Below, one piece after another: positions 27,264 through 36,965 of a DNA stretch of 64,000 nt. The position numbers and the translations under genes were made by a program. Within the stretch, counting starts at the first letter, position 1. Every line of letters begins with the position of its first letter. The notes beneath the pieces are model-generated. The model did not search any database. It had not been told where the DNA came from and saw only the letters and a list, made by a program, of their open reading frames with translations. Source of the DNA: Burkholderiales bacterium (GTDB taxonomy: Bacteria > Pseudomonadota > Gammaproteobacteria > Burkholderiales > UBA6910); assembly GCA_026005015.1 (NCBI GenBank), contig BPKG01000001.1:1121501-1185500 (forward strand). The letters run 5' to 3'.

Positions 27264-28007
27264 TCAGTGCTGCGCCGCGTCCGCGAGACGCGCGGCGAGG
27301 GCCAGCGCGTCCCGGGGGGCGGCCCCCGCATCCGTGTTGTCGAAATAGACGTGCACCGTCCGCCCCTCGCCGAGCCAGGCGGCGATGCGGGCCGCCCAGG
27401 CATCCAGCGCCCGGGGCGCGTAGCGCGACGCGTAGGTGCGCGTGTGGCCATGCAGCCGCACGTAGATGAGCTCGGCGGTCACCGCTTCCCACATGGGCCA
27501 GTCGGCGGCGTCCGACAGGCAGTTGGCCACCCGGTGGCTGGCCAAGAGCTCCGCCACATCGTCCCGAAACCACGAGGCATGGCGAAACTCCACCGCGTGC
27601 CGCGCCTCCCCCCAGCAGTCGATGGCCGCCAGGAAATCTTCCAGCCGCCGCTTCTCCCAGGGCAGGGAGGACGGCAACTGCCACAGCACCACGGAAAGCT
27701 TGGATCCGAGGGCGCGCAGGTTCCGGCGCTGGCGCTCCAGGGACTCGGGGGGAAAGGCGAGCCGTTTCACGTGGGTGAGATAGCGGTGCGCCTTGACGCA
27801 GAAGCGGAACGCCTCCGGCGTCTCGTCCCTCCAGGCGGCGTAGGTGGCCGGGCGGATCTCGTGGTAAAAAGAAGCGTTCACCTCCACCGCGCCGAAGCGC
27901 CTGGCGTAATGGGCCAGCCAGGCCCGCCGGGGCACGCCCCGGTAGAATCCCGTGGCCCAAGCGGCGTAGTTCCAGCCGCTGGTGCCCACGTACAGCCGCC
28001 CGCTCAC
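27264..28007 (-). CDS. DUF72 family protein
   Basis: A 247-residue DUF72 (YecE-like) TIM-barrel protein. The N-terminus [20 protein letters not shown] and the strand [13 protein letters not shown] with the later [16 protein letters not shown] and [16 protein letters not shown] are the family landmarks. Start is GTG 28007, behind GAGGAGGG; the GTGA overlaps the stop of the exported metalloprotease-like gene, so the two are coupled. No activity is known for the family with certainty. Confidence 0.88.
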   Translation of the reverse strand: MSGRLYVGTSGWNYAAWATGFYRGVPRRAWLAHYARRFGAVEVNASFYHEIRPATYAAWRDETPEAFRFCVKAHRYLTHVKRLAFPPESLERQRRNLRALGSKLSVVLWQLPSSLPWEKRRLEDFLAAIDCWGEARHAVEFRHASWFRDDVAELLASHRVANCLSDAADWPMWEAVTAELIYVRLHGHTRTYASRYAPRALDAWAARIAAWLGEGRTVHVYFDNTDAGAAPRDALALAARLADAAQH

Positions 28008-28735
28008 CGGACCCTCCTCGCCGGGGCCCGGGAGCCCGCCGCCTGGAGCAGCCCGTGGGCCTCGCCCGTGGCCCGCAGCCGGGCGCATTGCGCAGGCGTG
28101 AGCTCTCGATTCTCGGGAGCGGTTTCGTCCCGCATGAGATTGCCGGGCAGATCCACGTGCTCGCCGCTGTCCATGAGCACGTGGGCGAGCTCGTGGGCCA
28201 GGGCGATGCCCGGGTCCCGGATCCCTTCGGTGATCCACACCGTGTCCTGCAGCTCTGGCCGTCCCTGGCTGTTGGCGCGGCCGATGGCCTCGGCGTCGAA
28301 GGCGATCCGCTGGCGGGTATCCCGGACGAAGTAGACCGTGGGCTTGGGATAGCCGAGCCGCCGGGCGAGCTCCCGCGAGGCGGGCACGTGAAAGTCCTGG
28401 TAGCGCTCCGGCACCTCCACCCGATGCAGGGCGATTCTCGGGATCGCCACGCCGCACTGGGCCAGGACGGCGGCGGTGGTCTCGGCGGCCTGGGCGATGC
28501 GTGCCTGGTTCCAGCGGCTGCCGGCCAGGTGGACGAAGGTGGGCTCCAGGACCAGCACCGGCCCGCGGCCCGGGAGCTGGATCCCGGAAGAGCGGGGATA
28601 GAGCACGGCGGTGCCCAGCCAGCGGGGCTCGTCCCCGGCCCCGGGGGCGGCCCAAGGGAGGCAGAGGGCAATCGCCAGGCTCATCGACGCGATGCCGCGC
28701 GCGGCCCGGCCGTAAGTGGCGCGCGCTCGATTCAT
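28004..28735 (-). CDS. Exported HExxH metalloprotease-like protein
   Basis: A 243-residue protein with an N-terminal signal ([19 protein letters not shown]). Near residue 180 it has [16 protein letters not shown], a zinc-type HExxH motif with a further His nine residues after the second motif His. I do not recognise the family, and the spacing differs from classical metzincins. The upstream part ([27 protein letters not shown]) may form the substrate-binding subdomain. It lies 33 bases from the divergent L-2-hydroxyglutarate oxidase gene, so both promoters must be compact. Peptidase activity is inference from HELAH. Confidence 0.7.
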   Translation of the reverse strand: MNRARATYGRAARGIASMSLAIALCLPWAAPGAGDEPRWLGTAVLYPRSSGIQLPGRGPVLVLEPTFVHLAGSRWNQARIAQAAETTAAVLAQCGVAIPRIALHRVEVPERYQDFHVPASRELARRLGYPKPTVYFVRDTRQRIAFDAEAIGRANSQGRPELQDTVWITEGIRDPGIALAHELAHVLMDSGEHVDLPGNLMRDETAPENRELTPAQCARLRATGEAHGLLQAAGSRAPARRVR

Positions 28736-28768
28736 GTTCGGTTAATATACGGCGCGGCGGAAGGCGGA

Positions 28769-29878
28769 ATGGCGGAAAGCATCGATTGCGCGGTGATCGG
28801 CGCGGGCGTCGTCGGCCTGGCGGTCGCCCGGGCCCTCGCCCTGGCGGGCCGGGAGGTCGTCGTGCTGGAGGCGGCCGGCGCCGTCGGCACCCAGACCAGC
28901 TCGCGCAACTCGGAGGTGATCCACGCCGGGATCTATTATCCGTCCGGCAGCCTCAAGGCCCGGCTCTGCGTGGAAGGGCGGGAGCGGCTCTACCGTTTCT
29001 GCGCCGAGCGCGGCGTGCCCCACCGGCGCCTCGGCAAGCTGATCGTCGCCACCCGGGATTCGGAGGTGGAGACGCTGGAGCGCTATCGCGCCAACGCCCT
29101 GGCGAACGGGGTCCAGGACCTGGAATGGCTGGACGTTCGAGGGGTCGCGCGGCTCGAGCCCGCGGTGCGCTGCGTCGCCGCCCTCCATTCCCCGTCCACC
29201 GGCATCCTGGACAGCCACGCCTACATGCAGGCCCTGCAGGGAGAGGCCGAGCACCACGGCGCGGTGATCGCCCTGCGCAACCCGGTGCGCTCGGGTCGCG
29301 TGTTGCCCTCGGGCATCGGGCTGGAAGTGGAGAGCGGCGGCGAGGCGGTGACGCTCACGTGCCGGGCGGTGGTGAACTGCGCGGGGCTCACGGCCCCCCG
29401 GGTGGCCCGCTCCATCGAGGGTATGCCCCTTGAGCACGTACCGCGGGAGTGCTACGCCAAGGGCCATTACTTCGTCCTCAAGGGCCGCTCCCCCTTTGGT
29501 CGCCTCATCTATCCGGTGCCGGAGCCCGGAGGGCTGGGCGTGCACGTGACCCTGGACCTGGGCGGCCAGGCGCGCTTCGGCCCCGACGTGGAGTGGGTCG
29601 ATGCCATCGACTACGGCTTCGACGCGAGCCGGGCCCGGCGCTTCTTTGAGGCCATTCGCCGCTACTACCCGGCGCTGCCGGAGGATGCCCTCCTGCCCGG
29701 CTACACCGGGATCCGGCCCAAGATCGCGGGTCCCGGAGAACCGGCGGCGGATTTCCTCATCCAGGGCCCCGAAACCCACGGTGTGCCGGGCCTGGTCCAC
29801 CTGTTCGGCATCGAGTCGCCGGGACTCACGGCCTCGCTGGCCATCGCCGAGCGGGTGGCGGCCGCGACTGCCCAGTAG
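28769..29878 (+). CDS. lhgO: L-2-hydroxyglutarate oxidase / dehydrogenase (LhgO family)
   Basis: A 369-residue FAD enzyme of the DAO family that oxidises L-2-hydroxyglutarate to 2-oxoglutarate. The dinucleotide fold [29 protein letters not shown] opens the protein at residue 7, followed by [34 protein letters not shown], characteristic of LhgO, and a C-terminal [24 protein letters not shown] and [16 protein letters not shown]. Start ATG 28769. Electrons probably go to the quinone pool. Confidence 0.9.
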   Translation: MAESIDCAVIGAGVVGLAVARALALAGREVVVLEAAGAVGTQTSSRNSEVIHAGIYYPSGSLKARLCVEGRERLYRFCAERGVPHRRLGKLIVATRDSEVETLERYRANALANGVQDLEWLDVRGVARLEPAVRCVAALHSPSTGILDSHAYMQALQGEAEHHGAVIALRNPVRSGRVLPSGIGLEVESGGEAVTLTCRAVVNCAGLTAPRVARSIEGMPLEHVPRECYAKGHYFVLKGRSPFGRLIYPVPEPGGLGVHVTLDLGGQARFGPDVEWVDAIDYGFDASRARRFFEAIRRYYPALPEDALLPGYTGIRPKIAGPGEPAADFLIQGPETHGVPGLVHLFGIESPGLTASLAIAERVAAATAQ

Positions 29879-29888
29879 CGCAGAAACC

Positions 29889-30209
29889 TCAATAGCCCAC
29901 GCTCCCGCCCGCCACGTCCACGGTCACGTGGGGCCGGCCGAAGAGGACCGCGACGGCGCGCGCCAGCTCTCGGGCCCAGGCGGAGTTGCGCTTGAACTCC
30001 TCCGGGCCGGCCGACCTGGCGAGGAACAACACCTTGTCCGCGGCCAGGGCCTTGCCCACCGGGTTGAAGCCCTCGTCGCCCCCTTTGGCGAGCTCCCCGT
30101 CCAACCAGCGATGGGCGGCTTCCGCTGTGAGGCCCGCCGTCTCCGCCTCGTGGACGCGCAAGCGGTACTCCTCGCCCTCGCCGAAACGCACCGTGACGTT
30201 CTGGATCAT
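29889..30209 (-). CDS. Hypothetical protein
   Basis: A 106-residue soluble protein (MIQNVTVRFGEGEEYRLRV...). GGGAGG lies upstream of ATG 30209. It contains HRWLDGELAKGGDEGFNPVGKALAADKVLFL and ends in HVTVDVAGGSVGY. No family was recognised. It is convergent with LhgO with 10 bases between the stops. Confidence 0.6.
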   Translation of the reverse strand: MIQNVTVRFGEGEEYRLRVHEAETAGLTAEAAHRWLDGELAKGGDEGFNPVGKALAADKVLFLARSAGPEEFKRNSAWARELARAVAVLFGRPHVTVDVAGGSVGY

Positions 30210-30260
30210 GGGGTTCCCACCTCCCGATGGGGATTGTAGCCTGGAGCGATCCGGCGCGCG

Positions 30261-31175
30261 TCAGGTGTCACCCTCGGTGAGCTCCCGCAAGCGGGGGAGG
30301 ACCTGCTCCGCCGCGCGCCGTCCCGCCGCCATGGCCTCCTCCCCCCGGTGGAACTCCATGAGCCCGATGTGGGCCAGCCGCGGGGCGATCATCAGGTCGG
30401 CGGGCTCTCCCGCCAGGCGGCTGCGGGTGATGCGCACCTGCATGATGTTGATGCTGGAGGCGATCACCTCCAGCATGGACGGGCCAGCGTCGGGGCTGCC
30501 GGCGGGCATGAAGTCCAGGGCCGCCAGGCTTTCCCGGATGCGCTGGAGCCAGGAGCCCGGCTCGCCCTTAGGAGCGTCCCCGGCATTGGCGCGCGGCCGC
30601 CGCAGGTGCCGGCCCAGGAGGTCGGCGTTCAGGTCCACCGCGATCACGATGTCCGCCCCCATGGCCCGGCACAGGGAGACGGGTACCGGGTTCACCAGGC
30701 CCCCGTCCACCAAGATGCGGCCGTCGCGTTGCACCGGCGTGAACAGCCCCGGAAGGGCGATGGAAGCCCGCACCGCATCCATCACCCGGCCCTCCCGCAG
30801 CCACACTTCGTTGCCGGTTTCCAGGTCGGTGGCCACCGCCCCGTAGGCCCGGGGGAGATCCGCGATGTCGGCGTCGGCGAAGTTTTCGCGGAAGAATTCC
30901 ACCAGGCGCTCGCCTTTGATCAGCCCGCCCACCAGGCTCACGTCCAGAAAGCCCACCACCGTCTGCCAGGTGAGGCCGCCGACCCAAGCGGCCAGATGGT
31001 CGAGCTCTCCTTCCACATAGGCTGCGGCCACCAGGGCGCCGATGGAGGTTCCGCACACCACCTCCGGCTCCACGCCCGCCCCCTCCAGGGCCCTGATCAC
31101 GCCGATGTGGCTCCAGCCCCGGGCCGAGCCGCTGCCCAGGGCGAGGCCGATCTTGGGTTTGCGCGGACTGCTCAT
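30261..31175 (-). CDS. Patatin-like phospholipase (RssA/NTE family)
   Basis: A 304-residue serine lipid hydrolase. The oxyanion loop is GLALGSGSARGWSHIG, the nucleophile elbow GTSIGALVAAAY and the catalytic Asp is in DGGLVNPVP. No signal peptide; bacterial RssA-like members are cytosolic. Start ATG 31175 with GGGGA before it. It follows the alpha/beta hydrolase gene by 19 bases on the same strand, a plausible lipid-turnover pair. Confidence 0.9.
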   Translation of the reverse strand: MSSPRKPKIGLALGSGSARGWSHIGVIRALEGAGVEPEVVCGTSIGALVAAAYVEGELDHLAAWVGGLTWQTVVGFLDVSLVGGLIKGERLVEFFRENFADADIADLPRAYGAVATDLETGNEVWLREGRVMDAVRASIALPGLFTPVQRDGRILVDGGLVNPVPVSLCRAMGADIVIAVDLNADLLGRHLRRPRANAGDAPKGEPGSWLQRIRESLAALDFMPAGSPDAGPSMLEVIASSINIMQVRITRSRLAGEPADLMIAPRLAHIGLMEFHRGEEAMAAGRRAAEQVLPRLRELTEGDT

Positions 31176-31194
31176 GGAATATCCCCGCGGCACG

Positions 31195-32022
31195 TTACCG
31201 GTGCGCCTGCGCCCTGTCTAGGAACTCCCCGAGGGCGCGCTGCCACTCGGGCCGGACGAAGAAAAAGGCCTCGTTGTGACCGCCTCTCAGCTCGAGAAAA
31301 CGCTTCGGTTCGGGCGCCGCGGCGTACAGCAGCTCGCCGTGGCGAAACGGCACGATCTCGTCTTCCCGGCTGTGGGCCACCAGCACCGGGCAAGAGACCG
31401 CCTTCAGGTAATCTTCCGTCGGATAGCGGATACGGGCAAGCCACTTGACCGGAAGCCACGGGTAGACGTCCTGGCCCAATTCGGGCACCGAGACGAAGCC
31501 CGAGTGAATCACCAGCGCCAGGGGCCGGGTGCGGGCGGCGAGCCAGGCCGCCACGGCCGCGCCCAGGGATTCGCCGAAGAGCACCACGTCCCCGGGGGCC
31601 ACGCCCCGCTCCGCCGTGAGGTGGCGCCAGGCCGTCAGGGCGTCCAGGTAGGTGCCCTCCTCCGAAGGCTCGCCCTCGCTCCGGCCGTAGCCCCGGTAGT
31701 CGACGATCAGGGTGGCGTACCCCAGCCGGGCGAACATGGCCAGGGAGTCCAGCCGGTGGGAGAGGTTGCCGGCGTTGCCGTGGAAGAACAGCACCACACC
31801 CCGGGGTTCGGGCACCGGCACGTACCAGGCGTGCAAGCGCAGGCCGTCGTCGGTGCGCAGGGTCAGCTCCTCGTAGGGCAGGCCCCGGTCCCGGGGCGTA
31901 GCGAGAAGCTCTCGCCCCACCTCGGGGAAATACACGAGCTTCGCCTGGGCGAAGTAGGCCACGGCGACCAGGGCGCCGTATCCCGCCGCCAGCAGGAGCA
32001 GGATCTGCAGCAACATTCTCAC
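31195..32022 (-). CDS. Membrane-anchored alpha/beta hydrolase, ABHD17/Bem46-like
   Basis: A 275-residue hydrolase with an N-terminal hydrophobic anchor (LLQILLLLAAGYGALVAVAYF). The oxyanion region is VVLFFHGNAGNLSHRL, the nucleophile lies in LFGESLGAAVAAW, the acid in VAHSREDEIVP and the His in LRGGHNEAFF. Substrate unknown; the family includes acyl-protein and lipid hydrolases. Start is taken at GTG 32022, which supplies an Arg before the anchor; ATG 32016 is an alternative. Confidence 0.85.
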   Translation of the reverse strand: MRMLLQILLLLAAGYGALVAVAYFAQAKLVYFPEVGRELLATPRDRGLPYEELTLRTDDGLRLHAWYVPVPEPRGVVLFFHGNAGNLSHRLDSLAMFARLGYATLIVDYRGYGRSEGEPSEEGTYLDALTAWRHLTAERGVAPGDVVLFGESLGAAVAAWLAARTRPLALVIHSGFVSVPELGQDVYPWLPVKWLARIRYPTEDYLKAVSCPVLVAHSREDEIVPFRHGELLYAAAPEPKRFLELRGGHNEAFFFVRPEWQRALGEFLDRAQAHR

Positions 32023-32040
32023 CCAGGCAACTCAAGCGCT

Positions 32041-32058
32041 CCCGCTATAATAAGCGGG
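32041..32058 (+). promoter_or_regulatory. TATAAT box inside a small hairpin upstream of ppa
   Basis: CCCGCT-ATAATA-AGCGGG forms a 6-base-pair hairpin whose left arm and loop contain TATAAT (32046-32051), 35 bases before ppa. No good -35 is seen. It could be the ppa promoter, with the inverted repeat as an operator, or a terminator-like element. Confidence 0.4.
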
Positions 32059-32086
32059 TTCGCCCGAGCCCTCGAGGAGGTCCGCA

Positions 32087-32635
32087 ATGAATCTCGACCG
32101 GGTGCCGTCCGGCCGCGATCTGCCCAACGATTTCAACGTCATCATCGAGATCCCGATGCACGGAGCCCCCATCAAATACGAAGTGGACAAGGAAACCGGC
32201 GCCATGTTCGTGGACCGCTTCCTCGCCACCGCCATGCACTACCCGTGCAATTACGGCTACATCCCCCACACCCTGGCGGAGGACGGCGATCCCGTGGACG
32301 TGCTGGTGGTTAGCCCCATCGCCGTCATCCCCGGGGCGGTGGTGCGCTGCCGGCCCATCGGCATGCTCAAGATGGAGGACGAGGCGGGCGAGGACGCGAA
32401 GCTCCTGGCGGTGCCCATCGACCAGCTCTCGGGCATGTACCGGGACATCGAGACGCCCCGGGACCTGCCCGACTTCACCTTGTCCCAGATCAGCCACTTC
32501 TTCGAGCACTACAAGGACCTGGAGCCGGGCAAGTGGGTCAAGGTCCGGGGATGGGTCGGCCCGGAGGAGGCGAAGGCCGAGATCCTGGACGGGGTCAAGC
32601 GTTACAACGCGGCGAAGAAAAAGCCGGCCTTCTGA
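32087..32635 (+). CDS. ppa: Inorganic pyrophosphatase
   Basis: A 182-residue family I soluble pyrophosphatase, hydrolysing PPi to phosphate and pulling biosynthesis forward. Active-site landmarks: [32 protein letters not shown] and the metal motif [10 protein letters not shown]. Hexameric bacterial enzymes are 170-180 residues, matching this length. GAGGAGG precedes ATG 32087. In sulfur oxidisers PPi from sulfate activation enzymes adds demand; that link is context only. Confidence 0.95.
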   Translation: MNLDRVPSGRDLPNDFNVIIEIPMHGAPIKYEVDKETGAMFVDRFLATAMHYPCNYGYIPHTLAEDGDPVDVLVVSPIAVIPGAVVRCRPIGMLKMEDEAGEDAKLLAVPIDQLSGMYRDIETPRDLPDFTLSQISHFFEHYKDLEPGKWVKVRGWVGPEEAKAEILDGVKRYNAAKKKPAF

Positions 32636-32680
32636 GAGGCCGCGAGCGAGCCCCGCCTCAGGCTCGGAGCGCCCGCACCG

Positions 32681-33196
32681 ATGAAGATCTGCATCGTCTC
32701 CGACAGCCACGACCGCTCGGAGCCGCTCGCCGCCGCGGTCTCCGCAGCCAAGAAAGAAGGCGCCGCAGCGGTGATCCATTGCGGCGACGTGATCGGCCCC
32801 CACACGCTGCGGGCCCTGCTGCCAATCGGGCTTCCGGTGCATGTGATCCATGGCAACAACCTAGGGGACCCGCTCGCTATGATGCGTCTTGCCGCGACCT
32901 CTGGGGGCCTCCTTCATTACCACGGCACGGATGCCCGGCTGGATCTCGCGGGGCGCCGGGTGTTCGTGGTGCACTATCCGGATTACGGCCTGGCGATGGC
33001 CACCACCGGGGAGTGGGATCTCGTGTGCTGTGGCCACAGCCACCAGGCCGAAATCCGCCGCGTCCGCAATGTCAAAGGCGGTCACACCCTGCTGGTGAAC
33101 CCGGGCACGGTGGCCGGCATCGGCGCCCCCGCCACCTACGCTTTCGGCGATTTGAACCGCCTCGAGTTCGCCATCCGGCCGCTCCCCCGCGGCTGA
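32681..33196 (+). CDS. Metallophosphoesterase, YfcE/MJ0936 family
   Basis: A 171-residue phosphodiesterase. Metal motifs are CIVSDSHDRSEP, VIHCGDVIG, VIHGNNLGD, VVHYPDYG and CCGHSHQAE, closing with LLVNPGTVAG typical of YfcE/MJ0936. It follows ppa by 45 bases and may share its transcript. Substrate unknown. Confidence 0.87.
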   Translation: MKICIVSDSHDRSEPLAAAVSAAKKEGAAAVIHCGDVIGPHTLRALLPIGLPVHVIHGNNLGDPLAMMRLAATSGGLLHYHGTDARLDLAGRRVFVVHYPDYGLAMATTGEWDLVCCGHSHQAEIRRVRNVKGGHTLLVNPGTVAGIGAPATYAFGDLNRLEFAIRPLPRG

Positions 33197-33279
33197 TCGT
33201 CCCGTCTTCCCGCCATCCCCACCGGAAACCGGGCAGCTCTTATCGGCGCATAAGAATTTTGAATCCGATTTGCGTCCGG

Positions 33280-33293
33280 CGTCCGTGCGGACG
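33280..33293. promoter_or_regulatory. Inverted repeat upstream of qmoA
   Basis: CGTCCG-TG-CGGACG is a perfect 6-base inverted repeat with a 2-base spacer, 62 bases before qmoA. A possible -10 TAGAAT lies just downstream at 33309-33314. It may be an operator for the qmo operon. Confidence 0.3.
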
Positions 33294-33354
33294 TCCATCC
33301 GGCTGGAGTAGAATCGATCGCGGTTGGACACAAGCATAACGGCGGAGGAATAGG

Positions 33355-34635
33355 ATGACAGCCACCATCGCCACCCAGCAGGCTATCGTGGTCGTCGGCG
33401 GGGGCATCAGCGGCATGACCGCGGCGCTGGAAGCCGCGGAGTGCGGCAAGGACGTCGTGCTGGTGGAGAAGAGCCCTATGCTGGGCGGCCGCACCGCGCT
33501 CCTCTACCGCTATTTCCCCAAACTCTGTCACCCCACTTGCGGGCTGGAAATCAACCTGCGTCGCCTCAAGGCCAACCCCAAAATCCGCGTCTTGACCCTG
33601 GCCGAGGTCACCGGCATCTCGGGTAAACGCGGCGATTACACGGTCACGGTGAAGCTCTCGCCGCGCTACGTGAACGAAAACTGCACCGCCTGCGGCGCCT
33701 GTGCGGAGGCGGTGGAGACGGAAATCCCCAACCCGTACAACTACAACCTGAACACGATCAAGGCGGCGTACCTGCCTTTCGCCATGGCTTATCCCCTGCG
33801 CTACGTGCTGGACCCTTCCATCATCGGTACGCCCGATGCGGAGCGGGCCAAGGCCGCCTGTAAGTACAACGCCATCGACCTGGATCAGAAAGAGGAGATC
33901 GTCGAACTCAAGGCCGGCGCTGTCATCTGGGCCACTGGCTGGAAACCCTATGACGCGGCCAAGATCCAGCCGTACGGTTACGACCGTTTCCCCAACGTGA
34001 TCACCAGCGTAGAGTTCGAACGGCTGGCGGATCCCCACGGGCCCACGGGCGGCAAGATCCTGCGGCCTTCCGACGGCCGGGAGGCGAAGAACATCGCCTT
34101 CATCCAGTGCGCCGGCTCCCGGGACGAGAACCACCTGCGCCACTGCTCGCGCATCTGTTGCATGGCCTCCCTCAAGCAAACCCAGTACGTGCGCGAGGCC
34201 TACGGAGACGAGGGTCGCTCCACCATCTACTACATCGACATCCGCGCCATCGACCGCCTGGAGGACTTCTACCAGAAGGTCCAGAAAGACCCGACGGTGA
34301 GGTTCGTGAAGTCCAAAGTCGCTCGGATCACCGAAGAGAAAAACGGCGATCTAGTGCTGCACGGCGTGGACACCGAGGGCTACCACCGCTACGCCAATAC
34401 CCATGACTTGGTCGTGCTGGCGATCGGCATGGAGCCGAGCGTGCCTGCCAGCCTGATTCCCGCGGAAGTAGTCGCCGACTCCAGCGGCTTTATCGAAGCG
34501 TCGGCGAGCGGCGGCATCTTCGGCGCCGGCTGCGCCACCAACGCTCTGGACGTGAACCGGGCGGTGCAGAGCGCCACCGCGGCGGCGTTGCGGGCGATCC
34601 AGGTGATCAATCAGGCCGCTCGGGCTGAAGCATAG
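33355..34635 (+). CDS. qmoA: QmoA/HdrA-type FAD/iron-sulfur protein
   Basis: A 426-residue soluble flavoprotein of the quinone-interacting oxidoreductase/heterodisulfide reductase A group. FAD fold at residues 10-45 (VVVGGGISGMTAALEAAECGKDVVLVEKS). The CHPTCGLEINLRRLKANPKI segment and a small Cys cluster CTACGACAEA with a distant KAAC follow, and the second NAD-like half shows AVIWATGWKPYDA. GGAGGA stands before ATG 33355. Sequence landmarks are closer to QmoA than to the short HdrA of sulfur-oxidising sHdr systems. It is the first gene of the qmoAB-hdrCB operon. Confidence 0.87.
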   Translation: MTATIATQQAIVVVGGGISGMTAALEAAECGKDVVLVEKSPMLGGRTALLYRYFPKLCHPTCGLEINLRRLKANPKIRVLTLAEVTGISGKRGDYTVTVKLSPRYVNENCTACGACAEAVETEIPNPYNYNLNTIKAAYLPFAMAYPLRYVLDPSIIGTPDAERAKAACKYNAIDLDQKEEIVELKAGAVIWATGWKPYDAAKIQPYGYDRFPNVITSVEFERLADPHGPTGGKILRPSDGREAKNIAFIQCAGSRDENHLRHCSRICCMASLKQTQYVREAYGDEGRSTIYYIDIRAIDRLEDFYQKVQKDPTVRFVKSKVARITEEKNGDLVLHGVDTEGYHRYANTHDLVVLAIGMEPSVPASLIPAEVVADSSGFIEASASGGIFGAGCATNALDVNRAVQSATAAALRAIQVINQAARAEA

Positions 34636-34655
34636 GACGGCGGGAGGCAAGTGCA

Positions 34656-36878
34656 ATGTCGGAGATGAAGGCCGCTGCGTACATCTGCCGGGGCTGTGGC
34701 ATCGGCGAGCGGGTGGATACCGCCCAGATGGCCAAGATCGCGCAGAAAGAAGGCAAGATGCAGTTGGTGCGGGAGCACGACTTCCTGTGTTCCGCCGAGG
34801 GCGTCAAGGTGATCCGGGACAATATCGAGAAAGAAGGCGTCACCCACCTCGTGATCGCTGCCTGCTCGCGACGGGCGAAGACGGAAGCGTTCCACTTCCC
34901 AACCGTAGCCGTGGCCCGGGCCAACATCCGCGAAGGCGTCATCTGGAGCCAGCCCGAGGGCGAGGACCAGCGCGAGGTCAGGCAGGAGATGGCCGACGAC
35001 TACGTGCGCATGGCCTGCGCGGAGGTGAAGAAAATGAAACAGCCGGCCGGCAACCCCCACGTCGGGCAATCGAAGCGGCTGCTGGTGGTGGGCGGCGGCG
35101 TATCCGGCATGACCGCGGCGCTGGAAGCCTCCAAGGCCGGCTACTCGGTGACCCTGGTGGAAAAGAGCGGCGCCCTGGGCGGTTGGGCGGCGCGGCTGTG
35201 GAAGCGGGTGCCCGATCGGGAACCTTATCGGGACCCGATAGACACCGGAGTGCAGCAGCTTATCGAGTCCATCCAGCAGGATCCCAATATTGAAGTGCGT
35301 TTGAACTCGGTGGTCGCCTCCACCAGCGGCGCACCGGGCAGGTTCACGGTGGAGATCGCCTCGGAAAGCGGCGCCGCGGTCAAGGAGGAGTTCGGCGCCA
35401 TCGTCCAGGCGACGGGCTTCACCGCCTACGATATCGCCAAGCTACCCCACCTGGGCGGCGGCAACAGCCCCAACGTGGTAGACCAGGCCGGGCTCGAGAA
35501 GCTGGCGCAGGAGGCGGCGAAAAACGGCCAGCCCATCCGCCGCCCGTCCGACGGGGCGGAGGTGAAAACAGTCGTCTTCATTCAGTGTGCTGGTCAACGC
35601 GACGATACGGGCAAGCACCTGCCTTACTGCTCCGGCCATTGCTGCGCCACCAGCATCAAGCAGGCCATGTACTTCAAGGACGCCAACCCGGACGTGGACA
35701 CAGTGGTGATCTACACCGACCTGCGTGTGCCTGGCAACGGGGAGGACTTCTACCGCAGTGGCCAGTCCAAGGGCGTCACCTTCGCCAAAGGCAAGGTGAG
35801 GGAAGTGGAAGTGAGCGGCGAGCGCTGTAGGGTCAAGTTCCACGACCTGATCCTGGACGACAAGAACGCCCAGGTGGACGCGGACCTGGTGGTGCTGGCC
35901 ACGGGCCAGGTGCCGGTATCCGGGATCGACAGCGAAAAGCAGGAAGAGGTCCCGGAGGCGCAGCGCAAGGCCGTCTCGGTGCTCAACTTGAACTACCGCC
36001 AGGGGCCGGATCTGCCCCAGCTCAAGTACGGCTTCACCGATTCCCACTTCATCTGTTTTCCCTACGAGACGCGCCGCACCGGCATCTATGCCGCCGGCCC
36101 GGTGCGCCGGCCCATGGACATCCCCCAGGCGGTGGAGGACGCCACCGGGGCGGCGCTCAAGGCCATCCAGGCCATGGAGAACGCGGCCCTCGGGCGCGCC
36201 GCCCATCCCCGTTCCGGCGATCTCTCGTACCCCATCGTGCGGCTCGACGGCTGCACCCAGTGCAAGCGCTGCACCGTGGAGTGCCCCTTCGGCGCCATCG
36301 ACGAGGACGAAAAGCGCTACCCGGTGTTCAACGAGAGCCGCTGCCGGCGCTGTGGCACGTGCATGGGCGCCTGTCCGGTACGGGTGATCTCCTTCGAGAA
36401 CTATTCGGTGGACACGGTGGGCGCCCAGATCAAAGCGGTGGACATCCCCGACGAGTTCTCTGAGAAGCCGCGCATCCTGGTGCTGGCCTGCGAGAACGAC
36501 GCCTACCCGGCGCTGGACATGGCGGGCATGAGCCGCCACCACTACAGTGCGTTCGTGCGGGTGATCCCGGTGCGCTGCCTGGGTTCGGTCAACACCATCT
36601 GGGTGACCGACGCCTTGAACGCCGGCTATGACGGAGTGATGCTCATGGGCTGCAAGCACGGCGACGACTACCAGTGCCATTTCGTGAAGGGCTCGGAGCT
36701 CGCCAACTACCGCATGAGCAAGATCGACGACACGCTGAAACAACTTGCCCTTGAAACCGAGCGGGTGGCGAGCTACGAGGTCGCCATCACCGACATTGCC
36801 CGCGTGCCGCAACTCATCAATGACTATGTGGCCAAGATCAACGAAATCGGTCTCTCCCCGATGAAGGGGTTCGGCTGA
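34656..36878 (+). CDS. qmoB: QmoB-type FAD/iron-sulfur protein with MvhD domain
   Basis: A 740-residue HdrA/MvhD fusion. Residues 1-120 are the N-terminal HdrA module (ICRGCGIGERVDTAQMAKI); the FAD site follows at about 143 (LLVVGGGVSGMTAALEASKAGYSVTLVEKS). Two [4Fe-4S] sites lie at about 530-575 (CTQCKRCTVECPFGAIDE and CRRCGTCMGACPVR). The C-terminal MvhD/FlpD-like domain keeps VLACEND, VRCLGSV and MGCKHGDDYQCH, a [2Fe-2S] scaffold. This order is diagnostic of QmoB. It would exchange electrons between QmoA, the HdrC/HdrB subunits and an external donor; APS reductase is the classic partner but is not in this window. Confidence 0.88.
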   Translation: MSEMKAAAYICRGCGIGERVDTAQMAKIAQKEGKMQLVREHDFLCSAEGVKVIRDNIEKEGVTHLVIAACSRRAKTEAFHFPTVAVARANIREGVIWSQPEGEDQREVRQEMADDYVRMACAEVKKMKQPAGNPHVGQSKRLLVVGGGVSGMTAALEASKAGYSVTLVEKSGALGGWAARLWKRVPDREPYRDPIDTGVQQLIESIQQDPNIEVRLNSVVASTSGAPGRFTVEIASESGAAVKEEFGAIVQATGFTAYDIAKLPHLGGGNSPNVVDQAGLEKLAQEAAKNGQPIRRPSDGAEVKTVVFIQCAGQRDDTGKHLPYCSGHCCATSIKQAMYFKDANPDVDTVVIYTDLRVPGNGEDFYRSGQSKGVTFAKGKVREVEVSGERCRVKFHDLILDDKNAQVDADLVVLATGQVPVSGIDSEKQEEVPEAQRKAVSVLNLNYRQGPDLPQLKYGFTDSHFICFPYETRRTGIYAAGPVRRPMDIPQAVEDATGAALKAIQAMENAALGRAAHPRSGDLSYPIVRLDGCTQCKRCTVECPFGAIDEDEKRYPVFNESRCRRCGTCMGACPVRVISFENYSVDTVGAQIKAVDIPDEFSEKPRILVLACENDAYPALDMAGMSRHHYSAFVRVIPVRCLGSVNTIWVTDALNAGYDGVMLMGCKHGDDYQCHFVKGSELANYRMSKIDDTLKQLALETERVASYEVAITDIARVPQLINDYVAKINEIGLSPMKGFG

Positions 36879-36965
36879 GCCGGCCGATGGGGAATGCATC
36901 AGGGTGAAGGGCAAGGGGTGCGCTAAGCGGCCTCCCGCTTTCGGCCACCCGCGGAGGAGCATGGT

